Below are positions 10,441 through 21,060 of a stretch of DNA of 64,000 bases, in pieces; the first letter of the stretch is position 1, and each line of letters opens with the position of its first letter. The position numbers and the translations under genes were made by a program. The DNA is taken from contig MNCI01020931.1 of assembly GCA_015680685.1 (NCBI GenBank), positions 399,704 to 463,703 of the forward strand, written 5' to 3'. Origin of the DNA: Gnetum montanum. Lineage: Eukaryota > Streptophyta > Gnetopsida > Gnetales > Gnetaceae. A model generated the notes under the pieces. That model was not told where the DNA came from and did not search any database. It was given only the letters and a program-made list of their open reading frames with translations.

Positions 10441-12149
10441 GTGTTGATTATTTTTAGGTCTTTGTATTTAGCAATTTTTGCTAACATTAGAGTCCAATGT
10501 TTTTTGATGCATCTTCCTTTTATGTAATTTTCATGTTAAGTAATTTTAGTATATTATTTTGCCATATTTTCTAGTATTCTGTCAATGTAATTTTTAGCTT
10601 GGGCAATAATGCTTTAAACCATTTTTACAACACTTTTATCTTTTTGCTTCGTGTTTTTCTATCCCAATGTGCCTACTTTTATGAATGCCTACTATTTTGT
10701 CTAATATATTTTTCTTGGCATACAACATTTTTCTTAAGTAGTATTTTATGTTTTTTTTTTTTTATATATTTCTTCTATTCTTTAAGTAATATCTTTCTAG
10801 TCTAAGCTTGGTTAGTGGGGTGTTATAATAGTAGTTTCTAGAATTTTTATCTTCTTGTCTTAAATATTTGAGCCTTCAGATTTCTTCTTACCTATGTTAG
10901 GACTTATCAAACTTTGTTTTATCAAATATTGCATAAGTGACCAATCTTTGATGAGTGAGCAATGGTTGATCAAATAAGTATGTCTTTCTATTTCTCACCA
11001 AACTTGTGTCATACCCTCTAATTTGGTTTCAACATATGACACTCTTTGTTTCTCATGAACATCCTGTTGGCGACCATTTGGGACCACCAATGTTGGCCTT
11101 CGGTCTCGCGACTAGGATCATGGGAGACAAAGGTATTCCTTTAGACTTGGGTTTAGGTGCTTGCTAGTCTCTAGCAACACCAAGGTCCAGATACCTCCAA
11201 ATAAACTCAGTGGTAATAGAGTGAACTAATTGTAAATGTGTGTTTGCTATTATGAATGTTGAAATAGTTAGGTTCGTGTATGAAACTGTAATCGGCTATT
11301 ACAAAAGAAATTCAACTAACCTTGTTAAACAATATGAGTCACTAAGGATTCCTATTTTGTCAAGTCACTTAGTTTACATAGTCCCTATAATACATTGTTT
11401 GAAACAAATAAAATTTTACAACAATGCTTAAGCACAATTATGTTGAAATCTACTCTTAATTTTCCCTAAAGAGAAAGATCCACTAGAAAACTAGAAATAC
11501 AGCGAGATTCAATGGATTTTAGAAAGAGAAAAGAAAAGAAAGGCAGGTTTGTGTGAAATCTCAAACATTTAGGTGAGATAAATTGAACATGATGAAACAC
11601 TTCGCGATAAAGCTATTTTAGTTCAATCGAAGTATTTCGAATAGTTGTCAAAAATTGCAAACAATAGAGCTATTAGAAAAAAAATTGACAATTTCAAGAT
11701 TAAAATATCAAGACAATAAACTTTTAAAAAAATGAAGCTATTTTAAGTCATGTCAAAGTATCAAAGATTTTCTAGATCCTTTAGACTCAAATAGGCAATT
11801 TCATAAAAACATCACTATTACATTGCTCAAGAGGCTTTTCAAAAACAAAAAAAATCCTCCTTTCAATTCTACCCTTAAAGCCCTTTTTATAGTAGTTTTT
11901 GGGTAGTTACAATCATTGAATTACAAATATCTAGGGTGTTAATTTATAACCATTATAAGAAGTTGTAACTTCTATAGGAAGTTATGAGAAATTCAAACCA
12001 TAGTTCACAAGTGTCCTACCCAATAATCTCCTTTTTTTCTCTTTTTTAAAATGATAACCTTTTCCTTTTAAACATAAATTATTGTTAAAACTCATGTTAT
12101 AACTTTATGTCCATATTATTTCTTTTTTATCCGGTATCCTTGGGCATCG

Positions 12150-12600
12150 GTGAATAAAACTCTTTTACTTTTGTTTTACAATTTAATCGCAGTCATCGTG
12201 CACATATGGGACAGGTGCTGGAACGACGGTTTGTGGCCTGCCGCGTTGCGCTCTTCGTTGCTGCTGCTGTTCCCGTTGAGATGGCCGCACCGATTTATTA
12301 TTGTTGAAGAAGATAATTTGATCATATATCGGATGAAATGACGAAACCCATCACAGAATTAAGAATCTCCTCTCTCAAGACCCTTTTTTTCTCATCCTCC
12401 TCGTCTTCCTTTTCATTCTCCTGATGCTTTTAGTTGTTGGAGCTGCTGCCAATGTTGAGGCCGTAAACCACGTTTTCGACCGAATGGTGTGCGTGGTTAG
12501 GATATTGGGACCGAATGGTGTGCGTGGTTAGGATGTTGGGTCTCGAATTGCAGGAGGGCTTCCCAGGAGAAGGAAGAGGGAAGATGGATGTTCTTTATTT
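12150..12600. other. GC-richer segment beside the P450 fragment, not assignable
   Basis: Base composition rises relative to the AT-rich surroundings (for example around 12220-12290 and 12400-12560), as expected for former genic DNA. No reading frame on either strand gives a recognisable domain. A CTCATCCTCCTCGTC-rich tract at about 12390 would encode a leucine/serine stretch on plus. It may belong to the same decayed P450 gene or to an adjacent one; I cannot tell which. Confidence 0.35.
12478..12539. repeat. Two tandem copies of a 31-bp unit
   Basis: GACCGAATGGTGTGCGTGGT... is repeated once with a single visible difference (GATATTGG versus GATGTTGG). Confidence 0.85.
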
Positions 12601-12689
12601 TCAATTCGGAGCGCCCCTTATTTTCCTATCTTGGGATGATCCTCTGTTTTTTGGGTGCAGACGGTTTGTTTGGACCAAATTCCGAAACG

Positions 12690-12846
12690 TACTCGGTCCT
12701 CCGCTGCTCCTCGTCCTCCGCTGAAGGGAATCATCCGGAATTCCGACAACAGATCTGCAGCGTTTTCATGCTCCTCCACCATGAATCTGTCCGGCATGAA
12801 TCGCAGAGCGTTTTTCCACACTCGGATTTCGGCCGATGGCCCAGAG
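12690..12846 (-). pseudogene. Cytochrome P450 fragment (PERF region to broken haem-binding loop)
   Basis: On minus, a reading frame from 12846 gives LWAIGRNPSVWKNALRFMPD, then RFM, an acidic loop, and FRMIPFSGGRGAAEDR. This is the plant P450 order: the WAIGRDP/VW segment after helix K, the PERF motif (here MPDRFM) and the start of the haem loop (PFGxGRRxCxG, here PFSGGR). The haem-ligand Cys is not present in frame: after GGR the sequence runs through a small internal duplication of GGAGGACGAGG-like bases and loses the frame. A full P450 is about 500 residues and only about 50 are recognisable. P450s are ER-bound mono-oxygenases; the subfamily cannot be named. Confidence 0.75.
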
Positions 12847-13035
12847 ATTGAAGATGATTCTGGATGTGATCAATAATTTTTTTTAACTCTGTTTTTGTTT
12901 CTGTATTCTGGACATCAGGAGAGAGCTGACATAGAGAGCACCATTCTAAATATGACTTCCACAATTTCAGTACGCCTAACCTACAACAAACTCTACCGAA
13001 AGTCTGCAACTATGGATCTCCAGCAATCACAACAG

Positions 13036-13173
13036 TGGTGTCCTTACTCGCAAGATTGACAATGGGTGCCAGTCACATGCTTGGTGTCCTTACTCGCAAG
13101 ATTGACAATGGGTGCCAGTCACATGCTTGGTGTCCTTACTCGCAAGATTGACAATGGGTGCCAGTCACATGCT
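13036..13173. repeat. Three perfect tandem copies of a 46-bp unit
   Basis: Unit starts TGGTGTCCTTACTCGCAAGA and ends GTCACATGCT. The three copies appear identical. No coding family is recognisable across it. Confidence 0.93.
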
Positions 13174-13325
13174 TGGCCAGATATATCAAGAAAAACATGT
13201 GTGAAATGCCCTGCACAAACTCCTTGCTTGTGGCTCTGAAATGATGCTGCACTCGAATTGAATAGGTCGCTACCACAATCCTAAACCTTAGAAAATCCTT
13301 CTCAAATAAATATGATTTTCTACAA

Positions 13326-13419
13326 GATGAATAATTGGGCGCATAGAATCGGAGGATCTCTTGGTAAGCAATGATGAATAATTGGGCGCATAGAATCGGA
13401 GGATCTCTTGGTAAGCAAT
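13326..13419. repeat. Two perfect tandem copies of a 47-bp unit
   Basis: Unit starts GATGAATAATTGGGCGCATA and ends TGGTAAGCAAT. The two copies are identical by eye. Confidence 0.93.
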
Positions 13420-13559
13420 GTGTTTAACTAATTTCATATTGAGAGTGTGCAAGGAACCTACTGCCGGAGCGCATGCAAGGATGCAATAACGTAGGGTTCT
13501 TTTGGAAAAAAAGAAAATTGCACAATTTGCACAATTGCCTCTACAATGATGCTTGTTTT

Positions 13560-14420
13560 ACCGATGCCAGTTGGTGATGATGATACGATCTTTGATGCAG
13601 AAGAACAAGGTTTGAGGTATATTCACAAGCACTTAAAATTTTGTGTAGGTAGTTTTCCAGATAAATTGTTGAAAGAAACATCTAACATCATAAGATATGG
13701 TAGACTTGCTAAACCATTTGCCATTTGGTACCTCTCCAGAGAGATTATTGTATCCAAGACAAAGAACCTCCAGATCACTCAACACTACAATACTATACTA
13801 TCTGGAATACTGCCTGTTAAATCATTTGATGATAAATTTAAAACAACCAAGTTTGTCAATTTCTGCAGGAGTATTCCTGAAATATTGTTCCATGTTCCAT
13901 GCTAATGATAACACTTTGAGCTTTCCATGTTCCATGCTAATGATAACACTTTCAGCTTTACCAGACTTCCCATTTCTTTTGGAATAGGCCCTTCTAACAA
14001 AATTCGAATTAAGGTCAAAATGAATCATATTATTGATTCTACCAAAATCTACTCGTATTGATCCAGTAATGTTGTTAGCAGCAGGTTCAAGGTGCATCAA
14101 GGAACTGCACTTAGCAAGCCTCAATAAAACTGTATCTCCTTATATCTGATTTGAATATTCAAAGTTAAGCCATCCAACCTCCCACAATCACCAAAGAGAA
14201 GCTCACTTGTATTGGTTCCTGTCAAAGAATTGCCACTGACATTAAAGTACATCATCCAAGGAATTGGGAGATGTGTAAGAATGTTCCTAGTAAGCCCATT
14301 TGAACTCAAATCAAGAAATACCATACTCTTGATTTTGCTCAACTCCGCTGTAATTGAACTAGAAATGAAGTTTTGCACAAAACTGACCATTTGAAGAATT
14401 AAAATTAGGGAGAATAAATG
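13560..14420 (-). pseudogene. Leucine-rich-repeat receptor-like protein/kinase fragment
   Basis: On minus there are plant-type extracellular LRRs: SKIKSMVFLDLSSNGLTRNI and MYFNVSGNSLTG (14360-14210), then KCSSLMHLEPAANNITGSI and NNMIHFDLNSNFV (14120-14010), then, across frameshifts, PAEIDKLGC, LSDLEVLCLGYNNLSGEVP (about 13800-13725) and a SFNNLSGKLP-like repeat (about 13660). The order of repeats is consistent with one LRR ectodomain that ends near 13620. No transmembrane or kinase domain is visible. A 35-bp duplication interrupts it at 13888-13957. It is a decayed gene fragment; receptor kinase and receptor-like protein cannot be told apart. Confidence 0.7.
13888..13957. repeat. Two tandem copies of a 35-bp unit inside the LRR fragment
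   Basis: TTCCATGTTCCATGCTAATG... occurs twice in direct succession with one difference (TTTGAGCT versus TTTCAGCT). Confidence 0.88.
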
Positions 14421-15704
14421 CACTCCATTTTATTACCAAAGAGAACTTTTCAACAATCCCATTGTAAAATACTTAAAGTAAACAGTTTGTGTTGCCATAT
14501 ATTGCCTTCCTTAAAATCTCCAAGTATTGTATTTGCAACTCAAACTTCTCAAAACTTTTTTTAAAGCACCACAACCTCATAAAGCCTGCTCCATTAAATA
14601 GCCGAAATGTGCCAACACATCCTCAAGTTCAAAATACTTGTTACTCATCTTGAGCAAACATCTAAGAGATTGAGCCAAAAATGATGATTTTGCTAGATTG
14701 GATAGAAGCTAGCTATATCTAGATTTACAACCAACTAGATCTACATTGTCAACTAAGACCCACAGTAACCCATATCTCCAAATCTCACTTCAAATCTTAT
14801 CCCATTGTTCATATGTTATTTTACCTAGGATTTGAAGCCTATAAGGGAAAATAAAGCCTTGTAGGAACCCTTTGCTACAACATTATTAATTCTTGGTAGG
14901 GCAATTTTATTTTTTACTCCTTTGAGTTTTGGTTTTATGTTTAGTGCAAATTCGCTTGACCAATTCTATTTGTTCAGTAACAGTTTGTTGATTTGCCTAA
15001 ATTCTCATATCTAAATATTTTAAAATTATTTCCTATACTTAGGCTAATCTCTAAGATTTTTTTTATGCATAGGAGGTTAGTTAATGTTTTGACAAAGTTT
15101 GATCACATCTTGACTAGTTTTAGTTACGTTTTGCTTTTTTTTTTTTCCTAATTCTACTAATAATTTAGTTATAGAATTAGGATTTTGGACCATTTTTCAT
15201 GTTTTGATACCCAAGATGACTTTGGATGATGTTGGCCCAAAAGACAAAGTTAGTTTACACTTTAGCACAAATAATGAGGCATCCTTGCAGTTCATCAAAA
15301 CAAGGTCATGACAAATATTTTATATTATTTTTGGATTTGCCTTGAAAAATGGAGAAACTTTGAAAAGTGATCCCTCACCTTTGGGCAATGGAAAATTGAG
15401 AAAATGACTAAAATGATATTTTTAGGACTATTGAACTGCCTTAAAACTAGAATCGAGAAATGCTAAAGTTTTAATAGTCGTAAGAGCCTATAATGGCCCT
15501 AAGATGCTTATATCTCCATTTGGCAATATTTTAATATTTTTGCACACATTCATTTAAACTTATACTTTGGGTTTGAATACCATATGACATGTCAAAACTT
15601 TTAGTTTGGAAACATTCCTTGACCTTTGGGCTTAAATGTTCTAGCTTGGACCTTTACCATTTTGGCAAATCTATTTGCCCCTCTTTGGTTGACACAATGT
15701 GAAA
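14421..15704. other. AT-rich intergenic DNA, nothing recognised
   Basis: No domain, LTR end or long open frame is recognisable. The segment contains poly-T runs (about 15130) and scattered stop codons in all frames. Confidence 0.5.
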
Positions 15705-15905
15705 TTTAGGCTCACTAGTTATTTAGCAAACATATGAATTTTAGATTCATCAAATATGTGCTTAATGTAAGATTCAGGATCACTAGTCATTTAGCAAACA
15801 CATGAATTTTAGTTCATCAATTATGTACTTAATGTGAGATTTAGGCTTGCTAGTTATTTAGTAAACATATGAATTTTAGATTCATAAACTATGTACTTAA
15901 TGTGG
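15705..15905. repeat. Three diverged tandem copies of a ~67-bp AT-rich unit
   Basis: Each copy has the order (G)CTxxCTAGTTATTTAGCAAAC, ATATGAATTTTAG, ATTCATCAA and TATGTACTTAATGTGAGATT. The copies differ at many positions. Related but more degenerate units occur on the other side of element C (41329-41500). Confidence 0.75.
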
Positions 15906-16054
15906 GCTGACAAATCCTTTGGTTTGGAATAGTTGGCTTTTTTGGACATTTAAGTTTGTTTCCCCACCACTCAATGATTTTTTTGTTGGATTTATTATTT
16001 ATTTATTTGGTATTAAGTTTAGTTTGGCCAATCTGAAAAAAAGGTAGGGTTTAA

Positions 16055-16059
16055 CTTAC
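16055..16059. repeat. Target site duplication CTTAC, left copy (element C)
   Basis: CTTAC directly precedes the first LTR base and reappears at 41329-41333 directly after the 3' LTR. Confidence 0.85.
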
Positions 16060-16080
16060 TGATGAGTCGTTGTTGGTTGG

Positions 16081-16178
16081 CTACGTCGATGAGGCCTTAT
16101 CAATATAGTCGATCACATCGATGAGACCTCGGCAACGCATCTTGCCTTGCATCAATGAGGCCCCATCGACGTAGTGTT
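16081..16178 (+). repeat. AGGCCT-type palindromic array in element C 5' U3
   Basis: Copies such as GTCGATGAGGCCTTATCAAT, ATCGATGAGACCTCGGCAAC and ATCAATGAGGCCCCATCGAC stand upstream of the TATA box. They are more decayed than in D. Confidence 0.78.
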
Positions 16179-16346
16179 TATTTGTAGCCTATAAATATGC
16201 GCATACCAACTTCATTTATGGCAATCTAGATTTCAGTAGCAGTGAAGCTCTTGCATTTTTTCCATTTGAAAGTTAGAATTTTTTTCCCTGAGTGCCCACA
16301 GCAAGAGTCATTCAGTGTACAAATCTTTATTCAAGCATTGTTGTAC

Positions 16347-16351
16347 CTAAG
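16347..16351. repeat. Target site duplication CTAAG, left copy (element B)
   Basis: CTAAG precedes element B's first LTR and recurs at 26755-26759. Confidence 0.9.
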
Positions 16352-17393
16352 TGATGAAGCAGTTACTCTAATTATTAGAGCGATTATTATTGGAGCAGTT
16401 ACTCTAATAATTAGAGCGGTTATTATTAGAGTAATTACTCTAATTATTAGAGCAATTATTAATAGAGCAGTTACTTTAATAATTAGAGTGGTTATTATTG
16501 AACTGGTTACTTTAATTATTAGAGCGGTTATTATTGGAGTGGTTACTCTAATAATTAGACTGGTTATTATTAGAGCAGTTATTCTAATTATTAGAGTAGT
16601 TACTCTAATTATTAGAGTAGTTGCTCCCAAGTCTATAAATACAGTGCCCAGGCGCACAATTGGAAAGAAGTCTGGTAGTAGTTAAGTAGTGAAACTCTTG
16701 TAGTTAGAGTATTTTCCAAGTGCCCGCAGCAGGAGGTCGAAGTGTGGACAGATCTTTATTCGAGCATTGTGTACCTGAGCACACCTTGTGTATGGCAATA
16801 AATACGAGCTCTTCGATTCATCCTTGTAGCACTTGAGATTTGTTTTCTTACGCATTTCTTTTACTTTATTTTCCTATGCATTTATTTTATTTTATTTTAT
16901 TTTATGCACTTTACATTTCTGGTATTAGCACAACAATTCATTTTGATCAATTCAGCAAATCGTTAAATTACACTTAGTACGATCACTTCGAGCATGTGTT
17001 TAACACTTGGTAACCTAGTAACAACTAGTGTTTGGTAATCCCAGTAGTGTTGCACTAGTTTAGGATACGTATGACAAGTGAGAACGGAAACTGGTGTTAG
17101 GATTAGTTAAAGCCTAGTTAATTAGTAGTTAAGTTAAGTTAGTCACTTAGTTATCTCTCTCCTCCCTTATTAACAGCAGGACATAAAAACATAAAAGCTA
17201 TAAAAATCATATGCCTCAAGCTTAGTTAACCGTACAATCGTGACATATAGGTAAGCTTGGGAAGACAACGATCAACCAACCCATCCTTGTTCCACAAAGG
17301 TGCATAGGCACTTAGTCCTTGGAATTCGACCAGATCGTGCGTGAAATGCTCGTATTCTTATGGTTGAGCATAGGGGTACCTCGTCACTCATCA
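16352..17393 (+). repeat. 5' LTR of element B (1042 bp)
   Basis: Begins TGATGAAGCAGTTACTC and ends CCTCGTCACTCATCA. It has the 36-bp array in U3, a TATA box (GTCTATAAATACAG, 16632-16645), an AATAAA at 16797 and a U5 close to the other families. It is 69 bp longer than the 3' LTR, mainly through array copy number. Confidence 0.94.
16354..16625 (+). repeat. 36-bp tandem array with CTCTAATTATTAGAG palindromes in U3 of element B (5' copy)
   Basis: About seven to eight units alternate GCAGTTACTCTAATTATTAG and AGCGGTTATTATTGGA; CTCTAATWATTAGAG is nearly self-complementary. The array sits immediately upstream of the TATA box. Because the unit length is a multiple of three, long open frames of Ile/Arg/Val/Thr appear on both strands; these are artefacts. 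Confidence 0.92.
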
Positions 17394-17394
17394 T

Positions 17395-17412
17395 TGGCAC
17401 TGTTGCCGGGGA
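17395..17412 (+). promoter_or_regulatory. Primer-binding site (tRNA-Asp type) of element B
   Basis: TGGCACTGTTGCCGGGGA begins one base after the 5' LTR. It differs at two CpG-derived positions from the complement of the plant tRNA-Asp 3' end, the primer known for Athila-like elements. Confidence 0.88.
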
Positions 17413-17530
17413 CTTAGTTGTTTGTGCGCTAACTAGAACATAGGAAATCATTCACATCGTTGGAGCGAACCCTTAGGGTTGGTTGAGAAAATAATAAACA
17501 AGAATACATTGCACACTGAACAGACAAGTA

Positions 17531-18500
17531 TGTCTCCTTCTTCGTATGAAAGCGCCCCACTGCCTAGGTCTGAAACAGGATACAGTCGACGACATAATAC
17601 ACATGACGTTGATCCGCTAGTCCCTTAACAAGTTCAAGTGGTATATATTCATCCCGATGAGTATATACTAGACTTCATCTTTATCCTTCATCAAGATGAA
17701 CAACTGCATTGGGGAGACTTAGAAGGTAACATAGTGTTACCTCCAGATCGTTTAGTCCCAAGCATGTTTCTTCATGCACTCACATGAATTGGCATATTGC
17801 ACTTACATTGTGCAAGACCATGACTCAATAAAATATTGTCCCACAGAGAAACAATGTTAAAGGGATTTGCAACAGGAGAGACATCATAAGTCTTTGAAGG
17901 GTAAGTGGTCCCAAGATGCCCCACATGTCTTAAGCAAAAATGAGGGTGATGAACCTACCTCAGGTAGTCGCCCACACAATGATGTTCCTTCCCTTGACTT
18001 TGGCCAAGGGGTTGTGTATTAGAACCTTTATTCCACTATTCATAACCCAAGTTCTGATACCCATAGGCATAAAGGGTCTAAAAAAGGAACACAGACACAT
18101 GATAAAGGTGGACATTCTGATCGTAATAATGATCGAGGCTGTGAATGCAGAAAAGAAGGTAGTAGACACCATCATGGTGATGATTCTCCTTATTCTTCAC
18201 CTTCATCATCTCCTTCACCCTCTCCTTCAATATCTGGATGTAATCATAAGAAAAAATACCATGGGAATAAAGGTAGGCAAAGTGGAATTCATAGATGAAA
18301 CAACCAGGAAAGGGAACAAGGGCACTCTAGAGAATCACAACATATAAGAAGGAAGACTAGGGAACAATGTAGGCATCATCGATGCCATGGACGAGATGAT
18401 AATGATGAACCCCTCCTCACTACTCGAAGTATGTTGGACATAACTGAGGCTGTTAGAATTCCAACAAGGCACCAGAAAGATAGTAGGATCAAGAGATTAG
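17531..18500 (+). pseudogene. Element B Gag N-terminal region, decayed
   Basis: The reading starts with ATG at 17531 (MSPSSYESAPLPRSETG) and reaches the conserved block VVYIHPDEYILDFIFILH, then WGDLEGNIVLPPDR. Several stops and frameshifts follow, and the linker to the capsid domain (17900-18500) is charged low-complexity sequence. It is homologous to the gag start of A, C and E. The frame at 17940-18347 is partly this linker in a shifted frame. Confidence 0.75.
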
Positions 18501-18502
18501 AT

Positions 18503-19020
18503 ATGAACAACATCCCATGATTTGAAGGGGGATACAATGTTGATCCTCAGAATCATTTACAAGCATTCCATGATGCATGTGCCTTACAGAACATAGAGAA
18601 TGAATGGTAAAAACTTAAGTTATTCCCATGGACATTAGTTAAAGAAGCAAAAAGTTAGTACCAGTCTTTAGAATCAGAATCCATTTGTAGGTGGAGTACC
18701 ATGTTAGAACTATTTAATGATAAGTACCAAACATACTCCCGAGTGTCTAACTTGCAAAAGCAAATCCAAGGTTGGAAATAAAGATGACATGAACCCTTGG
18801 ATGCTACCATGGGCTAATACTATGCACTGTTACATCATTGTCCTGGCCATGGTTATTCGCAAAGGGATCAACTGCGCCATCTCATGGATGGGCTTAGGCA
18901 TGAAATGAGAAGAATCCTTGGGACTTATGCCCAAGGGAGACTATCCAAGCTTAGGTCCTATCAAATTCAAAGATTATTGAAGCAAGTTGCTAAGGAAGAA
19001 GGTGAGCTACGGAAGAGAGA
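18503..19020 (+). pseudogene. Element B Gag capsid domain
   Basis: Colinear with the capsid block of element A: MNNIP, then FEGGYNVDPQNHLQAF, LKLFPWTLVKEAKS and CRWSTMLELFNDKYQTYSRV. Stops replace the Trp of the SWYQ segment (TGG to TAG) and a Gln in NEWQK (CAA to TAA), both consistent with cytosine deamination. Confidence 0.85.
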
Positions 19021-19870
19021 AAGTGTGGAATAGTATAACCAAGATCCTTTCCTTCAGAAGAGGGGAGTAATATTTTGTGAGGATGAAGAAGAGTCACCAC
19101 TTGAAGAGATGATGAATAGGAAAACTTTTCCTATCCAAAAGATGACATGAGAAGTTTCAGCAAAGGTAGACCAAATGTGGGATTCCCTAGACAATAGATT
19201 TCAAACTATTCTTAAAATAGTAGAGGAGTCTAGAGAGCAAGGTAGTGAGAAAAGAAAAAAGAAAGAGGCTGAACATGCATGTAGCAAGGATAAGGGAAAA
19301 GTTTCCATCATTAAAAAGGTTGTGGATTCGGAAATAGACAATGATAGTGGATGTGAAATATGTCAATATGACCATCCTAAGGGATGTTGCCCTATAATAT
19401 CTCATTTGCAAGACTCTAGGGTGTATGCGCTCAACCCACGATTGAATAAACAGCAAGCACCCTAAAGGTTACCTTATCCCCAAGGTAACCCAAGACAGTT
19501 TCACCAAACCCTTAACATATTATCCAAGTGGAACTCCACCACAACCAATTGAGAAATATCAATAGTGGTAGCACCTGTAATCATGGGGAATGCCACCACC
19601 AAGGCAACAGTATCCTTACCAGCAACCTAACCCTTATGGATATTACATGCAGCAGCCAATCTCCCCATGTGAGTCTACTGGTCACATCACTCCTCAACCT
19701 CACTACCAAGCCCATGAGTATTATGGGACTCCCTCTTCTAGGGATGATATTCCACAAGCATATCATCCTTCTCATCCAGCCACATATCTTCCACTAATGG
19801 CTCCACTACCACCTACTCCAGCTATGCAAGGTGAAATCCCTACCCAACTATAGCAACATAACGTCACAAG
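19021..19870 (+). pseudogene. Element B Gag C-terminal region: knuckle-like motif and Pro/Gln-rich linker
   Basis: An open piece at 19175-19465 includes a lysine/glutamate-rich segment and GCEICQYDHPKGCCP, a C-x2-C-x3-H-x4-C knuckle. The next pieces (19590-19853) are Pro/Gln/Tyr-rich with MPPPRQQYPYQQPNPYGYYM, matching element A at the same position. Frameshifts near 19465 and 19520 separate them. Confidence 0.8.
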
Positions 19871-20051
19871 GGTTGTTAACTCTCAACCTACTATTGGTTC
19901 CAACAACCACATGAAGAAAAGACCTTTCTTTAGAACCAAGACTTCAATCAAGCCCTTGTAATCACAAGTAGCTGATTCCTTAGATGCCTCAGTATCAATC
20001 AAAACTTCAGAGGCCCCTTTAACCCAATCACCACACTCAACACATACGATC

Positions 20052-20546
20052 ATGCTAACACATGTCATCACCGATTGGATAAAAGCTAGCCACCTTCCCA
20101 GGAAATTCTCTGATTTTGGGAGTCCTCTGATATACTTACAAATCACTGGAAATGTGCCATGCAAGGCTCTTTTGAATTCAGGTTCTGGTGTCAACTTGAT
20201 TTCTCAAGAAATGTACAAGGCTTGGAATCTGCTTCCATTGAAAAAGAGCAACATCCATCTAGAGTTGGCTAACCAGTACATCACTGTTCCATTGGGACTG
20301 GTGGAAGACATTGTTACCATTATTTGTGGGTGGTCATACCCAGCTAACTTCCTAGTGATTCAAGTAAACAATGGTAAGGGGGACTTCCCAATCATAATGG
20401 GAAGAGCATGGTTAAGCACCATCAACACACACCTAGGAATCCATGATCTTTCCCTAGAAATATCAAAGGAAAATACATTCGGAAAGATCAAGAAGAAGAA
20501 TGTTCTGTGCATCACATATAGTGACATAGGGTGTAATTGCGTGTAG
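20052..20546 (+). pseudogene. Element B aspartic protease domain with Asp-to-Asn active site
   Basis: A 164-residue open frame carries the retropepsin-like domain. The active-site segment reads ALLNSGSGVNLIS where the other copies have LLD; Asn in place of the catalytic Asp would inactivate it. CGWSYPANFLVI, FPIIMGRAWLST and HDLSLEIS follow. It corresponds to element A 2530-1955 and element C 31770-32270. Confidence 0.88.
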
Positions 20547-21060
20547 AGGTCATGGTTTGTGCAAAGTTTAGCATTGCCTGCATGCAATTAGTGTGCACAA
20601 TTTATTAACATACAAAGATGCTTGTATGCAGCAGCCACACGACAGGAAGACACCCAGTGGCTAACAGCTGATCAAGAAAGTAGTTCACTCATATGCATGG
20701 AACCAACTAAGGGTTTCACTTGTGCTTACATCGATAGCATAGACGCATTAGAGTAATTCCACCACCAACTTCCAGGTCTTAACCTTGAAAATATCAACTG
20801 GGGGAAGTTGGAAATCCTTGAGAAATTTAAGAAGGAGCCCCTCGAGCTGAAACCATTGCCCATCGATATGGAATACATGTTCCTTAAAAATAGAAAATCG
20901 GTAATTATTAATGCTAATCTTGCTCCTCAATAGAAAGAAGAACTATTGAAGGTAATAAATAAATGATCGAAAGCCTTCACTTGGTCATATCCCGAATTAA
21001 TTGGAATAGATCTTAGGATATGCCAACATAGAATTTACATTGATCCCTCCATGAAGCCTC
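20547..21060 (+). pseudogene. Element B linker between protease and RT
   Basis: Homologous to C 32160-32640 and E 51890-51460 (minus), with conserved pieces such as LELKPLPIDMEYMFLKNRKS, WSYPELIGIDLRICQH and YIDPS. This is the usual lead-in to the RT in the lineage (MEYAFL...VIIxAxL). Several stops are present. Confidence 0.7.

Larger units (their letters stand above)
9172..12149. other. AT-rich intergenic DNA without recognisable gene
   Basis: No coding family is recognisable on either strand. The segment holds simple repeats (AAAG at 9197-9222; TC/CA at 10415-10440) and T-rich tracts near 10140-10800. On the minus strand CCTATAAATAGAAGG (about 9755-9770) and ACTATAAAAAGGGC (about 11885) resemble TATA boxes of old LTRs, but I could not find matching LTR ends or domains. 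The small open frames here have composition expected by chance. Confidence 0.5.
16060..16351 (+). repeat. Element C 5' LTR, first piece (U3, TATA box, R start)
   Basis: Begins TGATGAGTCGTTG, holds an AGGCCT-type array at 16081-16178 and a TATA box (AGCCTATAAATATGCG, about 16187), and runs to ATTGTTGTACCTAAG, where element B is inserted. It continues at 26760. Confidence 0.92.

Noticed and set aside
11065-11100. TTGGCGACCATTTGGGACC as a gypsy primer-binding site
   Set aside because: Resembles such sites loosely, but no LTR end, TATA box or second LTR could be placed beside it.
12150-12724. Plus-strand ORFs in the GC-richer island as a host gene
   Set aside because: No recognisable domain; they overlap the minus-strand P450 fragment and a 31-bp duplication, and composition alone is not enough.
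14212-14394. Plus-strand ORF over the LRR fragment
   Set aside because: Antisense shadow; the LRR consensus is on minus.
16354-16625. CRISPR-like regular repeats
   Set aside because: Units are contiguous variants of each other with no unique spacers, and the context is an LTR in plant DNA.
16242-16685. Long open frames on both strands in the 36-bp array (also 25767-26076)
   Set aside because: The repeat unit is a multiple of three and nearly palindromic, so Ile/Arg/Val/Thr repeats stay open on both strands. The array lies in an LTR promoter and has no protein family signature.
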